DNA from: Dehalococcoidia bacterium
GTDB taxonomy: Bacteria > Chloroflexota > Dehalococcoidia > E44-bin15
Reading direction: 5' to 3'
Assembly (NCBI GenBank): GCA_041649635.1
Contig: JBAZMV010000001.1
Coordinates: 716,244 to 780,243 of the forward strand
DNA: 64,000 bases
The position numbers were made by a program, and so were the translations under genes. This document shows positions 1 to 7,946 of the stretch, piece by piece (positions within the stretch are counted from its first letter, which is position 1; the number at the start of each line of letters is the position of its first letter). The notes under the pieces are model-generated. The model made no database searches. It had not been told where the DNA came from and saw only the letters and a list, made by a program, of their open reading frames with translations.

Positions 1-255
1 TCCAACGAGCTGGGCGAGCCAAGATATCCAAAACTGAAGGGAATCATGGCCGCGGCCAAGAAACAGCCCATCACATGGAAGGCCGCCGACATCGGTGCAG
101 ACGCTGCTAAATGCGGCGCGGCCGGAGCCAAGGCAACGTTGCAGAAGCTTTTCCAGCCGGTTAAGGAAGGCAAGTGCGAGATTATCTCGGCGGATAAACC
201 GGAGGAAGCCGGCGTGGCCCTGGCACTGAAACTAAGAGAAGCTAGGTTAATCTAA
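1..255 (+). CDS. etfB: electron transfer flavoprotein beta subunit, 3' end only
   Basis: The window opens inside this gene. The frame is open from base 1 to a TAA at 253-255, giving 84 residues of the C-terminus. The segment reading PRYPKLKGIMAAAKKQP is the characteristic C-terminal region of EtfB, which binds AMP and, with EtfA, forms the FAD-carrying dimer that takes electrons from acyl-CoA dehydrogenases or, in anaerobes, takes part in flavin bifurcation. The ATG at 46 is an internal Met, not a start. etfA follows after 14 nt, so the two are one operon. The start, and any bifurcation signature near the N-terminus, lie outside the window. Confidence 0.93.
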   Translation, partial: SNELGEPRYPKLKGIMAAAKKQPITWKAADIGADAAKCGAAGAKATLQKLFQPVKEGKCEIISADKPEEAGVALALKLREARLI

Positions 256-269
256 GGGAGGAAATGCTA

Positions 270-1268
270 ATGGCTGACAATAAAGGCGTATTGATTTTCG
301 GCGAAGTAATTGAAGGCAAACTGGCCGCAAGCACCTTAGAGCTTCTCGGCGGCGGGCGCGGCCTGGCCGACACGCTCGGTGAGCCGCTCATGCTCGTTCT
401 TGTGGGAAGCGGCGTAGGTGCCTGCGCCAAGGAAGGCATCGCTTACGGCGCCGATAAGGTGTTTGTAGTTGAAGACGCGGCGTTACAGAGCTATACCAAC
501 GACGCATATGTAAGCGCTATGGAAAAAGTAGTGAAAGAGGTCGCTCCGAACATCATGCTTATGGCAATGACCCCCATAGTACGCGACCTTGCGCCGCGGC
601 TCGCGTTCAGGCTGGGCACGGCGGTCTCCATGGACTGCGTAAAGCTTGAGATCGATTCCGGCTCAAAGCTGTTGCTCATGACGCGCCCCGTATTCGGAGG
701 AAATGCTCGCGGCGTATATGTCTGCGACAAGGCGAAACCGCAGATGGCCGCCGTCAGAGCTAAGGTCATGGACCCCAAGGATAAGGACGATTCACGAGCC
801 GGCGAGGTAGTGAACATAGCGGCGGGACTGGACGCTTCCACGCTCAAGATGAAGCTTACAGACACCAAGAAGGAGCAGGTCGCCGGCATTAAACTGGAAG
901 ATGCCGATGTGATCATCAGCGGCGGACGCGGCCTTGCAAGTGCTGATGGGTTTAAGCTGCTCGAACCTCTGGCGGCCACCCTCAAGGCGGCGGTAGGCGC
1001 CAGCAGGCCTCCATGCGACAACGGCTGGGTGTCGCCGTCGATCCAGATCGGTCTCACCGGCAAGATCGTAAGCCCGACCCTTTACATTGCGGTAGCAATC
1101 TCGGGCTCCAGCCAGCACATGGCGGGATGCAGCGGCTCCAAGAACATCATTGCTATCAACAAAGACCCCGAGGCCAATGTCTTTAAAGAGGCTCGCTTCG
1201 GTGTCGTCGGGGACTGCAACAAGATACTGCCCGCTTTCACACAAAAGGTTAAAGAGCTGGTAGGGTAA
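270..1268 (+). CDS. etfA: electron transfer flavoprotein alpha subunit
   Basis: The protein has 332 residues, normal for EtfA. The N-terminal alpha/beta domain is followed by a C-terminal FAD-binding domain with the stretches GRGLASADGF, ASRPPCDNGW and YIAVAISGSSQH; the last is the EtfA signature, with Ala where most members have Gly. An ATG at 264 lies only 2 nt after the GGGAGG at 256-261, whereas the ATG at 270 is 8 nt away, so 270 is the better start. Together with EtfB it shuttles electrons between dehydrogenases and a membrane or ferredoxin acceptor. It is the last gene of its operon and is followed by a strong hairpin terminator. Confidence 0.96.
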   Translation: MADNKGVLIFGEVIEGKLAASTLELLGGGRGLADTLGEPLMLVLVGSGVGACAKEGIAYGADKVFVVEDAALQSYTNDAYVSAMEKVVKEVAPNIMLMAMTPIVRDLAPRLAFRLGTAVSMDCVKLEIDSGSKLLLMTRPVFGGNARGVYVCDKAKPQMAAVRAKVMDPKDKDDSRAGEVVNIAAGLDASTLKMKLTDTKKEQVAGIKLEDADVIISGGRGLASADGFKLLEPLAATLKAAVGASRPPCDNGWVSPSIQIGLTGKIVSPTLYIAVAISGSSQHMAGCSGSKNIIAINKDPEANVFKEARFGVVGDCNKILPAFTQKVKELVG

Positions 1269-1290
1269 GTCACCCTTAAAACACGAAACA

Positions 1291-1326
1291 AAAAACACCG
1301 CCTGGTTTATATCAGGCGGTGTTTTT
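1291..1326. terminator. bidirectional intrinsic terminator between etfA and the EF-G-like gene
   Basis: A hairpin with arms 1291-1304 and 1313-1326 has a 9-bp GC-rich core (CACCGCCTG / CAGGCGGTG) flanked by A5 on the left and T5 on the right. It can therefore end the plus-strand etf transcript and the convergent minus-strand transcript of the EF-G-like gene. Confidence 0.85.
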
Positions 1327-1360
1327 ATTTACCTTAAACAACCGAATACTGGCGGAAGTT

Positions 1361-3439
1361 CTACTTCTCAGCTGCTTTCGCCGCCTTTTCCTCTTCCCGT
1401 GCCTCAATAATCTTCTGCGTCACATGGGAAGGCACTTCCTCATAATGACTGAACTCTATCTCAAAAACGCCGCGCCCCTGCGTGATAGCGCGCAGGTCTA
1501 TGGCATAGCGCTGCACTTCCGATAGTGGCGCAGTGGCCTCGATCGTGTTCCATCCCCCCTGGGGATTCATGCCGGACACCCTGCCCCGCTTGCCGTTCAA
1601 ATCGCTCATGATATCACCGGTGAAGTTATCAGGAACGGTGACCTTCATCTTTACGATCGGCTCCAAAAGAACCGGACTGCCATCGGCAAGGCCCTTCTTC
1701 AGCGCCATATTTGCGGCGATCTTAAAAGCCATTTCGGAGGAATCTACAGCGTGATAGGATCCATCGGTCAGGGTGACCCTAACGTCCACTATCGGATAAC
1801 GCGCCTGTATGCCCTCAGGGACCGCTTCATTAAGCCCTTTCTCCACAGCAGGGATGAAGTTCTTGGGGACCGTCCCGCCTACAGTCTTATTTTCGAATTG
1901 AACACCGCTGCCGCGCGGCAAAGGCTGCAGCTCGAACACGACGTGGCCATACTGGCCGTGCCCTCCCGTCTGCTTCTTATGCTTATATTCCGAATGCGAG
2001 GATCTGGTGATAGTCTCTTTATATGCAATTTTGGGAACTTGCACCAGAATCCCGACCCCGAACTTGCGCTGCATCTTTTCCGCCACCACATCGAGATGGG
2101 CCTCGCCCATGCCGGACATGACCGTCTCTGCAGTATCCGCGTCTCTGTAAACATGAAGCGACGGGTCCTCTTCGGCAATTCTTGCCAGCGAAGACCCGAG
2201 CTTATCGAGGTCGGCTTTGGTCTTGGGCAGAACCGCCGCGCTCATGCACGGGTTGGGGAACTCGATGCCGGGAAGCGTAAGGGGACGCTCTTTAGCGGAC
2301 AGCGTGTCCCCTGTAGTAGCCGCCGAAAGCTTGGCCACCGCCCCTATATCGCCGGCCACCAGATTAGCCACCGGATCCTGCGTCTTCCCCCTCAACATAT
2401 AAAGCTGACCGACGCGCTCCTGCGTCTGCTTACTAGCGTTCCAAACCTGAGAATCGCTCTGCATTGTTCCGGAATAAATCCTGAAATAGGTGAGCTTGCC
2501 AACGTAAGGATCGGCGCTCGTCTTGAACACCAGCGCCGCAAGCGGGCCGGACGGATCGGCGGAGATCGTCTCATCCTGCTTAGACTGGACGTTCTGAGCC
2601 GTAACATTGCCTATATCCTTTGGCGAAGGCAGGTATTTGCAGGCGGTATCGAGAACGGTGTTTATCGCCGCATTCTCAGTGGCGGAACCGACGAGAATGG
2701 GAACTATCTTCCTCTGAATAACTGCAGACCTGAGCCCTTTGCGAATCTCGTCTTCTGTCAGAGCGGTTCCTTCAAGGTATTTAGATATCAGTTCGTCATC
2801 CGTCTCCGCCACCGATTCCACAAGCTTTTCCCTCCACTCAGCCGCCTTGTCCTTAAGGGCTTCCGGCACATCGCCTTCTTTGTCCTTTCGATAGGACTTC
2901 ATGGCAATGAGATCGACAATGCCTTCGAACTTGTCCTGCGCCCCTATGGATATCGTCAGCGGCAGGCACTGGTTGCCGAACTTCTCCCTGATCATCTCCA
3001 CCACCCTGAAGAAATCGGCATTCTCGCGATTAATCTTGTTAACAAATATCATGCGCGGAAGATTCTTCTCGTCGGCATAGCTCCAGTTCAGCTCGGTGCC
3101 GACCTCAACCCCCGAGGCCGCGCAAACGATGAAGATGGCGGCATCCGCTACCCGTATTCCGGCTTTAACCTCGCCGACGAAGTCGGGATATCCGGGAGCA
3201 TCCATCAAATTGATTTTCATCCCCTGCCACTCACAGGGAAGAAGAGACAGATACAGGCTTATCTTGCGCTTCACCTCATCCGGATCGTAGTCCGAGGTAG
3301 TGTTCCCCTGCTCGACCTTGCCCAGGCGGGTGATCGCTCCGGCATTATAAAGCATCGCCTCGGAAAGCGAGGTCTTTCCGGCGCCGGAATGGGAAAGCAG
3401 CACCACATTGCGAATGTTATCCGGAGTGTACTGATGCAT
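1361..3439 (-). CDS. elongation factor G-like translational GTPase with altered G4 motif
   Basis: This is a 692-residue protein with the EF-G domain order: G domain, domain II, and domains III-V ending in an EF-G C-terminal fold. P-loop SHSGAGKTS (about 16-24) and G3 DAPGYPDF (80-87) are present but diverge from canonical EF-G (AHIDAGKTT, DTPGHVDF), placing it in the EF-G-like/second EF-G group rather than the main translocase. The G4 motif reads NKIN (134-137) instead of NKxD. The Asp in this position selects guanine, so the change is worth checking. An AAGGAG lies upstream of the ATG. It is transcribed alone, convergent with etfA. It probably acts on ribosomes in translocation, recycling or stress; the exact role is unknown. 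Confidence 0.88.
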   Translation of the reverse strand: MHQYTPDNIRNVVLLSHSGAGKTSLSEAMLYNAGAITRLGKVEQGNTTSDYDPDEVKRKISLYLSLLPCEWQGMKINLMDAPGYPDFVGEVKAGIRVADAAIFIVCAASGVEVGTELNWSYADEKNLPRMIFVNKINRENADFFRVVEMIREKFGNQCLPLTISIGAQDKFEGIVDLIAMKSYRKDKEGDVPEALKDKAAEWREKLVESVAETDDELISKYLEGTALTEDEIRKGLRSAVIQRKIVPILVGSATENAAINTVLDTACKYLPSPKDIGNVTAQNVQSKQDETISADPSGPLAALVFKTSADPYVGKLTYFRIYSGTMQSDSQVWNASKQTQERVGQLYMLRGKTQDPVANLVAGDIGAVAKLSAATTGDTLSAKERPLTLPGIEFPNPCMSAAVLPKTKADLDKLGSSLARIAEEDPSLHVYRDADTAETVMSGMGEAHLDVVAEKMQRKFGVGILVQVPKIAYKETITRSSHSEYKHKKQTGGHGQYGHVVFELQPLPRGSGVQFENKTVGGTVPKNFIPAVEKGLNEAVPEGIQARYPIVDVRVTLTDGSYHAVDSSEMAFKIAANMALKKGLADGSPVLLEPIVKMKVTVPDNFTGDIMSDLNGKRGRVSGMNPQGGWNTIEATAPLSEVQRYAIDLRAITQGRGVFEIEFSHYEEVPSHVTQKIIEAREEEKAAKAAEK

Positions 3440-3552
3440 CGATTATCTCCTTAGGTAATTCTAGCCTGTTTTTTTGGACAACCAGACAAATATTATACCC
3501 CTTTCACGTGATATCTGGCAATTCTCGGCGATGCGGCAACGAATTCTTAACC

Positions 3553-3582
3553 TTGCTCCTGCCGCCGATTAGATGCTATAAT
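3553..3582 (+). promoter_or_regulatory. promoter of gatC-gatA
   Basis: TTGCTC at 3553-3558 and TATAAT at 3577-3582 are 18 nt apart, and the -10 is preceded by TG at 3574-3575 (extended -10). Transcription would begin near 3589, giving a leader of about 26 nt before gatC. It sits in the divergent gap between the EF-G-like gene and gatC. Confidence 0.6.
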
Positions 3583-3614
3583 CCAGCCACACCAATGCTT
3601 CGAGAGGCGCTACT

Positions 3615-3902
3615 ATGAAATTGAGCCGGAAAGACGTACTGCATATCTCCGCGTTGTGCCGCATGAACCTGAGCGACGACGAGGTAGAGAGATTCCTCGG
3701 CCAGCTTTCGAACGTACTTGATAACTTTGAGCTACTCCAGAAGGTTGACACGACGGACGTGCCGCCCACCGCCTATCCGATCCCGCTTTCGAACGTAACA
3801 CGCGAAGACGAAAACGCTCCGTCGTATTCTCAGAGCGACATACTGGCAAACGCGCCGCGGCAGGAGGACGGCCAGTTCAGGGTAAGGGCGGTGCTGGAAT
3901 AG
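3615..3902 (+). CDS. gatC: aspartyl/glutamyl-tRNA amidotransferase subunit C
   Basis: The protein has 95 residues, the standard GatC size. It starts with the typical helix KLSRKDVLHISALCRMNLSD and ends with the conserved RVRAVLE tail. GatC is the small subunit that wraps around GatA and links it to GatB in the amidotransferase that makes Gln-tRNA(Gln) and Asn-tRNA(Asn) from mischarged tRNAs. GAGAGG before the ATG serves as ribosome binding site. gatA begins 2 nt after the stop, so the two are co-translated. gatB is not within the window. Confidence 0.95.
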   Translation: MKLSRKDVLHISALCRMNLSDDEVERFLGQLSNVLDNFELLQKVDTTDVPPTAYPIPLSNVTREDENAPSYSQSDILANAPRQEDGQFRVRAVLE

Positions 3903-3904
3903 CA

Positions 3905-5368
3905 ATGAATAACCGCAAACTACACGACCTGACCATTGGACAGGTTCATAAGCTCCTCGTCAAAAAGGAGGTTTCGTCCGTCGAGATAACCAAAGCGGTG
4001 ATGGAACGAATCTCTCAAGTCGAAGACAAGGTCCATTCCTTTGTAACCGTGACAGGAGAATCAGCATTACGCCAGGCGGAAGAGGCCGACGCACGCATTA
4101 AACAAGGCGACGTCTCTCCGCTGACCGGCATACCCGCGCTTATAAAAGACAACATGTGCACCGCGGGGATACGGACGACTTGTTCATCGCGCATGCTGGA
4201 GAATTTCGTCCCGCCGTACAACGCGACCGTCGTCGAGAGGCTGAATGAGGCGGGCATGGTCATGGTAGGCAAGGGCAACATGGACGAGTTCGCCATGGGC
4301 TCGTCGAACGAGCACTCCGCTTTCTTCCCGACGCGCAACCCGTGGGACCTGGAACGCGTGCCGGGCGGCTCCAGCGGAGGCCCTGCGGCATCCGTCTCTG
4401 CTGGCGAAGCGATATATTCCCTGGGCTCGGATACGGGCGGCAGCATCAGGCAGCCCGCCAGCTTCTGCGGCGTCGTCGGTATGAAGCCGACTTACGGACG
4501 CGTCTCAAGGTTCGGCCTGGTGGCATTTGCCAGCTCGCTGGATCAGATCGGACCGATGACCAAAGACGTAACCGATTGCGCCCTCGTATTGAACGCCATC
4601 GCCGGTCACGACCCCAGAGACTCGACCTCCGTTAATCAACCGGTACCCGATTACACCGCATCGCTGATCCCCGATCTGAAGGGCATGAAACTGGGCGTGC
4701 CAAAGGAATATTTCGTTGAGGGAATGGAAGCCGGAGTGCGCGCGGCGATCGATACCGCTATATCGACGCTGGAGCAACTCGGAGCTTCGGTCGACCGCGA
4801 GGTATCTCTGCCCGGCACGAAATACGCCCTGCCCGTTTACTACATTATTGCCCCCTCCGAGGCCATGGCCAACCTGGCCCGCTACGACGGTGTTAAATAC
4901 GGCTACTCGAGCGAGGGCGACAACATGTGGGACGCCATGGAGAAGACGCGAGGTCGCGGTTTCGGACCCGAGGTCAAACGCCGCATCATACTGGGCACGT
5001 ACGCCCTGTCGGCCGGCTACTACGATGCGTACTATGTGAAGGCGCAGAAAGTGCGCACCCTGATACGCAGGGAGTTCGACGAGGTTTTCCAGAGATACGA
5101 CGCGCTTATCACCCCGACATCGCCGACAGTGCCGTTCAAGATCGGCGAGAAGACCGGAGACCCGCTCAAGATGTACCTCAGCGATATCTGCACTCTGCCG
5201 GTGAATATCGCCGGCATCCCCGGGATATCGGTGCCGGCCGGATTCTGCGGAGGACTGCCAATCGGTATGCAGGTTCTCGGAAAGCCGTTCTCCGAGGAGA
5301 CGCTGCTCCGCGTGGCCTACGCCTACGAGCAGGCCACGGACTGTCATAAGCAAAGGCCAAAATTGTAA
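3905..5368 (+). CDS. gatA: aspartyl/glutamyl-tRNA amidotransferase subunit A
   Basis: A 487-residue amidase-signature enzyme of usual GatA length. The Ser-cisSer-Lys triad is visible as Lys81 (ALIKDN), Ser156 (GGSSGG) and Ser180 (DTGGSIRQPA). It hydrolyses glutamine and delivers ammonia to GatB for amidation of misacylated Glu-tRNA(Gln) or Asp-tRNA(Asn). Translation is coupled to gatC by the 2-nt gap. No terminator is seen behind it; the next gene begins 43 nt later with its own strong ribosome binding site. Confidence 0.97.
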   Translation: MNNRKLHDLTIGQVHKLLVKKEVSSVEITKAVMERISQVEDKVHSFVTVTGESALRQAEEADARIKQGDVSPLTGIPALIKDNMCTAGIRTTCSSRMLENFVPPYNATVVERLNEAGMVMVGKGNMDEFAMGSSNEHSAFFPTRNPWDLERVPGGSSGGPAASVSAGEAIYSLGSDTGGSIRQPASFCGVVGMKPTYGRVSRFGLVAFASSLDQIGPMTKDVTDCALVLNAIAGHDPRDSTSVNQPVPDYTASLIPDLKGMKLGVPKEYFVEGMEAGVRAAIDTAISTLEQLGASVDREVSLPGTKYALPVYYIIAPSEAMANLARYDGVKYGYSSEGDNMWDAMEKTRGRGFGPEVKRRIILGTYALSAGYYDAYYVKAQKVRTLIRREFDEVFQRYDALITPTSPTVPFKIGEKTGDPLKMYLSDICTLPVNIAGIPGISVPAGFCGGLPIGMQVLGKPFSEETLLRVAYAYEQATDCHKQRPKL

Positions 5369-5411
5369 GATATAAAAAAGGCCCTTCCAAGATATCATAA
5401 GGAGGCGACAT

Positions 5412-6491
5412 ATGAAGCTGTGCAAGACGTTCTTCTTTCTAGTATCTGGAACATTGCTGTTAACAAGTATGGCCTGCTCAGGCGGAACAAGCGAACCAAC
5501 GCCGACATCAACGCCGACAAAAACGACCGCGGCTACCCCGACGCTTTCGCTCTCGGATAGCAGAATAATGTTCTCCACCAACAGAGATGATGCGTATGAG
5601 ATATATGTCATGGAGCCCGATGGTTCGAATCAGATACGCCTCACCCGCGATAATGGAGCCAATAGATATCCCGCTTGGTCGCCGGACGGAGAGAAGATAG
5701 TTTTCGTTTCCACCCGCGACAATGATGAGGAGATTTATATAATGGATTCCGATGGCTGGAACCAGATACGCCTCACCAACACCCTGGGATGGGACCGATT
5801 CCCGGTTTTCTCACCCGATGGCGGCAAGATCCTGTTCTGCTCGTCCCGTGACGGAAGTGGCGAAATCTATGTCATGGACGTTGACGGCAGAAACCAGACT
5901 CGCCTGACTTTCAACACCGGCGGCGGGCTCGATGTGGACGAAGAGCCGGCCTGGTCTCCGGACGGCAGCAAGATCGCCTTTACGTCCACCCGCGACGGGG
6001 ACTGTGAAATCTATGTTATGAATGCCGATGGCAGTGACCAGACTCGATTGACCTTCATCTCCGGAATCGATGAAAACCCTATCTGGTCGCCGGACGGCAG
6101 CAAAATCGCCTTCATATCCGAGCGCAGCGGAAACGGAGATATTTATGTTATGAACCCTGACGGCACCGACCAGACTCGTATCACCCAGACAATCGGCGCG
6201 GATAAAACCCCGGCATGGTCACCGGATGGCAGTAAAATCGTTTTTGCCTCATACAGAGAAACTAATTACGACTTATATCTAATTGACGCTGACGGCGATA
6301 ACTTGCGCTGGATTACGAACAGCGTAGAAATTGAAATGTCGCCACTCTGGTCACCGGACGGATCCAAGATACTTTATATATTAGATCCCAACGGTATCAG
6401 CGACCTCTATATCATGAATCCTGATGGCAGCAACCAGGTGCCTCTTACTTTTAATCCTTATATTGATACCGATCCTGTTTGGTGGCCGTAA
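5412..6491 (+). CDS. secreted PD40/TolB-like beta-propeller lipoprotein
   Basis: The 359-residue product begins with a lipoprotein signal peptide (TSMAC, lipidated Cys22) and a short Thr/Pro linker (about 27-45). It continues with seven PD40 blades, recognisable by repeats of the form PxWSPDGxKIxF preceded by EIYVMxxDG. This fold is shared with TolB and the propeller of oligopeptidases, but no Tol partner genes are nearby, so it is best viewed as a surface protein that binds a ligand or partner. AAGGAGG precedes the ATG at good spacing. Blades 4-6 are very alike, suggesting recent internal duplication. Confidence 0.85.
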   Translation: MKLCKTFFFLVSGTLLLTSMACSGGTSEPTPTSTPTKTTAATPTLSLSDSRIMFSTNRDDAYEIYVMEPDGSNQIRLTRDNGANRYPAWSPDGEKIVFVSTRDNDEEIYIMDSDGWNQIRLTNTLGWDRFPVFSPDGGKILFCSSRDGSGEIYVMDVDGRNQTRLTFNTGGGLDVDEEPAWSPDGSKIAFTSTRDGDCEIYVMNADGSDQTRLTFISGIDENPIWSPDGSKIAFISERSGNGDIYVMNPDGTDQTRITQTIGADKTPAWSPDGSKIVFASYRETNYDLYLIDADGDNLRWITNSVEIEMSPLWSPDGSKILYILDPNGISDLYIMNPDGSNQVPLTFNPYIDTDPVWWP

Positions 6492-6547
6492 AAGACCAAG
6501 AAATAAGTCGAAGGACTTGATCGACTAAATTAGAAAGGAACAGCCTG

Positions 6548-7006
6548 ATGAGAGGCCGCTATATAATTCTTTTTATATTAATAATCATATATCTGGCAGC
6601 TATGGGAATAATGCTCGCGTTTTTCGGTCCTGGCAACTCAAGTTCTGCTAAGATACCAACGTCGACAGCAACAATCACAGAAACTATCGCTCCAACCCAA
6701 ACACCAACGCCCACGCCAGCCCCTACTTCAACTCCAACACCCACCGCAACCGCATCACAATCGCCTACGCCGACGACAGCATATGCATCAAACTGTGAGC
6801 ATGATAAAAACGAGATACAGATAGCTTTGGATGCATACTACGAAGACCATAGCTTATGGCCCACGGCCGACGGCCTGCCGGGCGATATAGTCTGGGATGA
6901 ACTGGTGCCGCAATACATGAGCGAAATGCCCCTCATCGACGGTTCATGCGACTGGAGGGTAGGCACTGATCCCGAGGGAGAAGTCTGTATAGGGCATTGG
7001 TGTTGA
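6548..7006 (+). CDS. membrane-anchored protein with Thr/Pro linker and pilin-like C-terminal domain
   Basis: The protein has 152 residues. An N-terminal hydrophobic segment (about 5-25) anchors it, a Thr/Pro/Ala linker (about 37-78) spans the envelope, and a C-terminal domain (about 82-152) contains a helix-like start (EIQIALDAYYEDH), a conserved Pro-containing turn and a Cys pair. The domain resembles the globular end of type II secretion/type IV pilin proteins, but no prepilin peptidase site (G/FTLxE) is present. It is distantly like the paralogues at 57.5-59.3 kb. A degenerate copy lies 150 bp downstream. Function unknown. Confidence 0.6.
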   Translation: MRGRYIILFILIIIYLAAMGIMLAFFGPGNSSSAKIPTSTATITETIAPTQTPTPTPAPTSTPTPTATASQSPTPTTAYASNCEHDKNEIQIALDAYYEDHSLWPTADGLPGDIVWDELVPQYMSEMPLIDGSCDWRVGTDPEGEVCIGHWC

Positions 7007-7159
7007 ACGTGCACTTGCGGCACGGCGTGCTCGCATTAAGCTTGAATCCGACCATTTATTATCTTAAGCATTTGATCGATATCTCACTCTCCCGACAACT
7101 TCAGAGGATGTACATCTTGTCCCGAAATATGATAGATTATATCGGGAGGAAATGGCCTG

Positions 7160-7378
7160 ATGAAAGCCCGCATTATTATTTATACGGTAGTAGCTCTGTA
7201 CCTTATCCTAACGGTGGTGGCGGCAGTATTTGTGATAACGGAAGAGACTAAAGAAGAGACAGCGCCTGCAGAGCATGAGTCAAGCTACTATCTGGATATA
7301 CAGCAGATGCAAATCTCGCTGGATGCCTAATATAACTTACTCGGCGACCGGCCCGTTTCAGACGACCGTCTGATATAA
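7160..7378 (+). pseudogene. decayed copy of the pilin-like membrane protein gene
   Basis: After a good GGGAGGA ribosome binding site, an ATG at 7160 opens a frame with basic start, a hydrophobic stretch and a linker, followed by IQQMQISLDA. This matches the IQIALDAYY region of the gene at 6548. The frame then meets TAA at 7328-7330, just where the homologue has Tyr, and runs on in frame to another TAA at 7376-7378. The simplest reading is a tandem duplicate killed by a Tyr-to-stop change and truncated. The 56-residue product could still be made as a small membrane protein. Confidence 0.5.
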
Positions 7379-7479
7379 TCCGTGATGAGGCAGTCCCTCA
7401 AATGCGCAAGTGCCATATCTGCAATCAACAGCTCGCGCGATTGGTAAGTTAGTAGCGTGCTCGCATTGAACGCAAATCG

Positions 7480-7507
7480 GTAGTTGCGGTTCGCGAACCG
7501 CAACTAC
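7480..7507. repeat. DR2 palindrome (GTAGTTGCGGTTC type)
   Basis: A perfect 28-bp palindrome whose arms begin GTAGTTGCGGTTC. It belongs to the same hairpin family as the GTAGGGGC elements elsewhere in the window (for example 54362-54389, which shares the inner word GGTTCGCGAACC). It lies in the 148-bp gap between the pseudogene and the next reading frame. Confidence 0.7.
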
Positions 7508-7531
7508 ACCTCAAACCATACGAACGATGAG

Positions 7532-7589
7532 ATTGCCACGTCGTCCTTCTATGATAGCGATATATATAGAAGGACTTCTCGCAATGACA
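7532..7589. repeat. DR3 hairpin repeat (ATTGCCACGTCGTCC type)
   Basis: The element starts GAGATTGCCACGTCGTCC and ends CTTCTCGCAATGACAG; a central AT-rich part (GATATATATA) makes it an imperfect hairpin. Related copies lie at 11215-11273 and 62333-62395. The ends resemble the widespread CATTGCGAGAAG-type intergenic repeats. Confidence 0.55.
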
Positions 7590-7595
7590 GTCCGA

Positions 7596-7694
7596 GAGAA
7601 GAAAGGTACCCCGATGAATCGGGGACGGGGTGTTAGGAGTGTCCCCTATTTTTATTTAAAAATCCCTCATGACTGGGGGATTAAGGGGGTTGAA
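7596..7694 (+). repeat. DR1 composite hairpin repeat, copy 1
   Basis: Copy of the main dispersed repeat: a first hairpin (here CCCCGATGAATCGGGG), a second short hairpin (GGAGTGTCCCC) followed by an A/T-run, then CCCTCATGACTGGGGG and a terminal AAGGGGGTTGA. It lies directly before the small coding region at 7698 and inside a longer artificial open frame. Confidence 0.75.
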
Positions 7695-7697
7695 ACC

Positions 7698-7946
7698 TTG
7701 AATGATTTCTCCCACCCCATCCACGTAACCTGCCATTCCGGCCGCAGCTACGCCGACAGGCCGACATCATTCATATTGAACAGCGAGAAATACGATATCA
7801 CCAAAATCGAGCGTGAGTGGCTCGAGCCGGGTCAGAAGCATTTTATCGTGAGAGCCACAAGGACGGATGCGGCGGAGAGTGAAAAGCGCATCCACATCTG
7901 CTATGATACCGTAGAAGACTTATGGCGGCTGTGCGTAAATCAGTGA
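7698..7946 (+). CDS. small conserved protein of unknown function
   Basis: An open frame begins at an ATG at 7527, but its first 57 codons run through DR3 and DR1 repeats and cannot be ancestral coding sequence. The real protein probably starts at TTG 7698, with the repeat's terminal AAGGGGG acting as ribosome binding site about 9 nt upstream. The 82 residues contain a compact beta-rich core (RPTSFILNSEKYDI, EREWLEPGQKHFIVRA, RIHICYDTVEDLW) that looks like a known class of small domains of unknown function. It overlaps the methyltransferase start by 25 nt, so the pair is probably translated together. Confidence 0.5.
   Translation: MNDFSHPIHVTCHSGRSYADRPTSFILNSEKYDITKIEREWLEPGQKHFIVRATRTDAAESEKRIHICYDTVEDLWRLCVNQ

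Noticed and set aside
1751..3454. Plus-strand open frame of 567 codons
   Set aside because: It lies exactly antisense to the EF-G-like gene, has no recognisable domain and no ribosome binding site, and arises from the GC-rich codon bias of the real gene.
7376..7378. Stop-codon read-through or recoding in the pilin-like duplicate at 7160
   Set aside because: The interrupting codon is TAA, not TGA, and no hairpin follows; a second in-frame stop lies 16 codons on, so decay is the simpler explanation.
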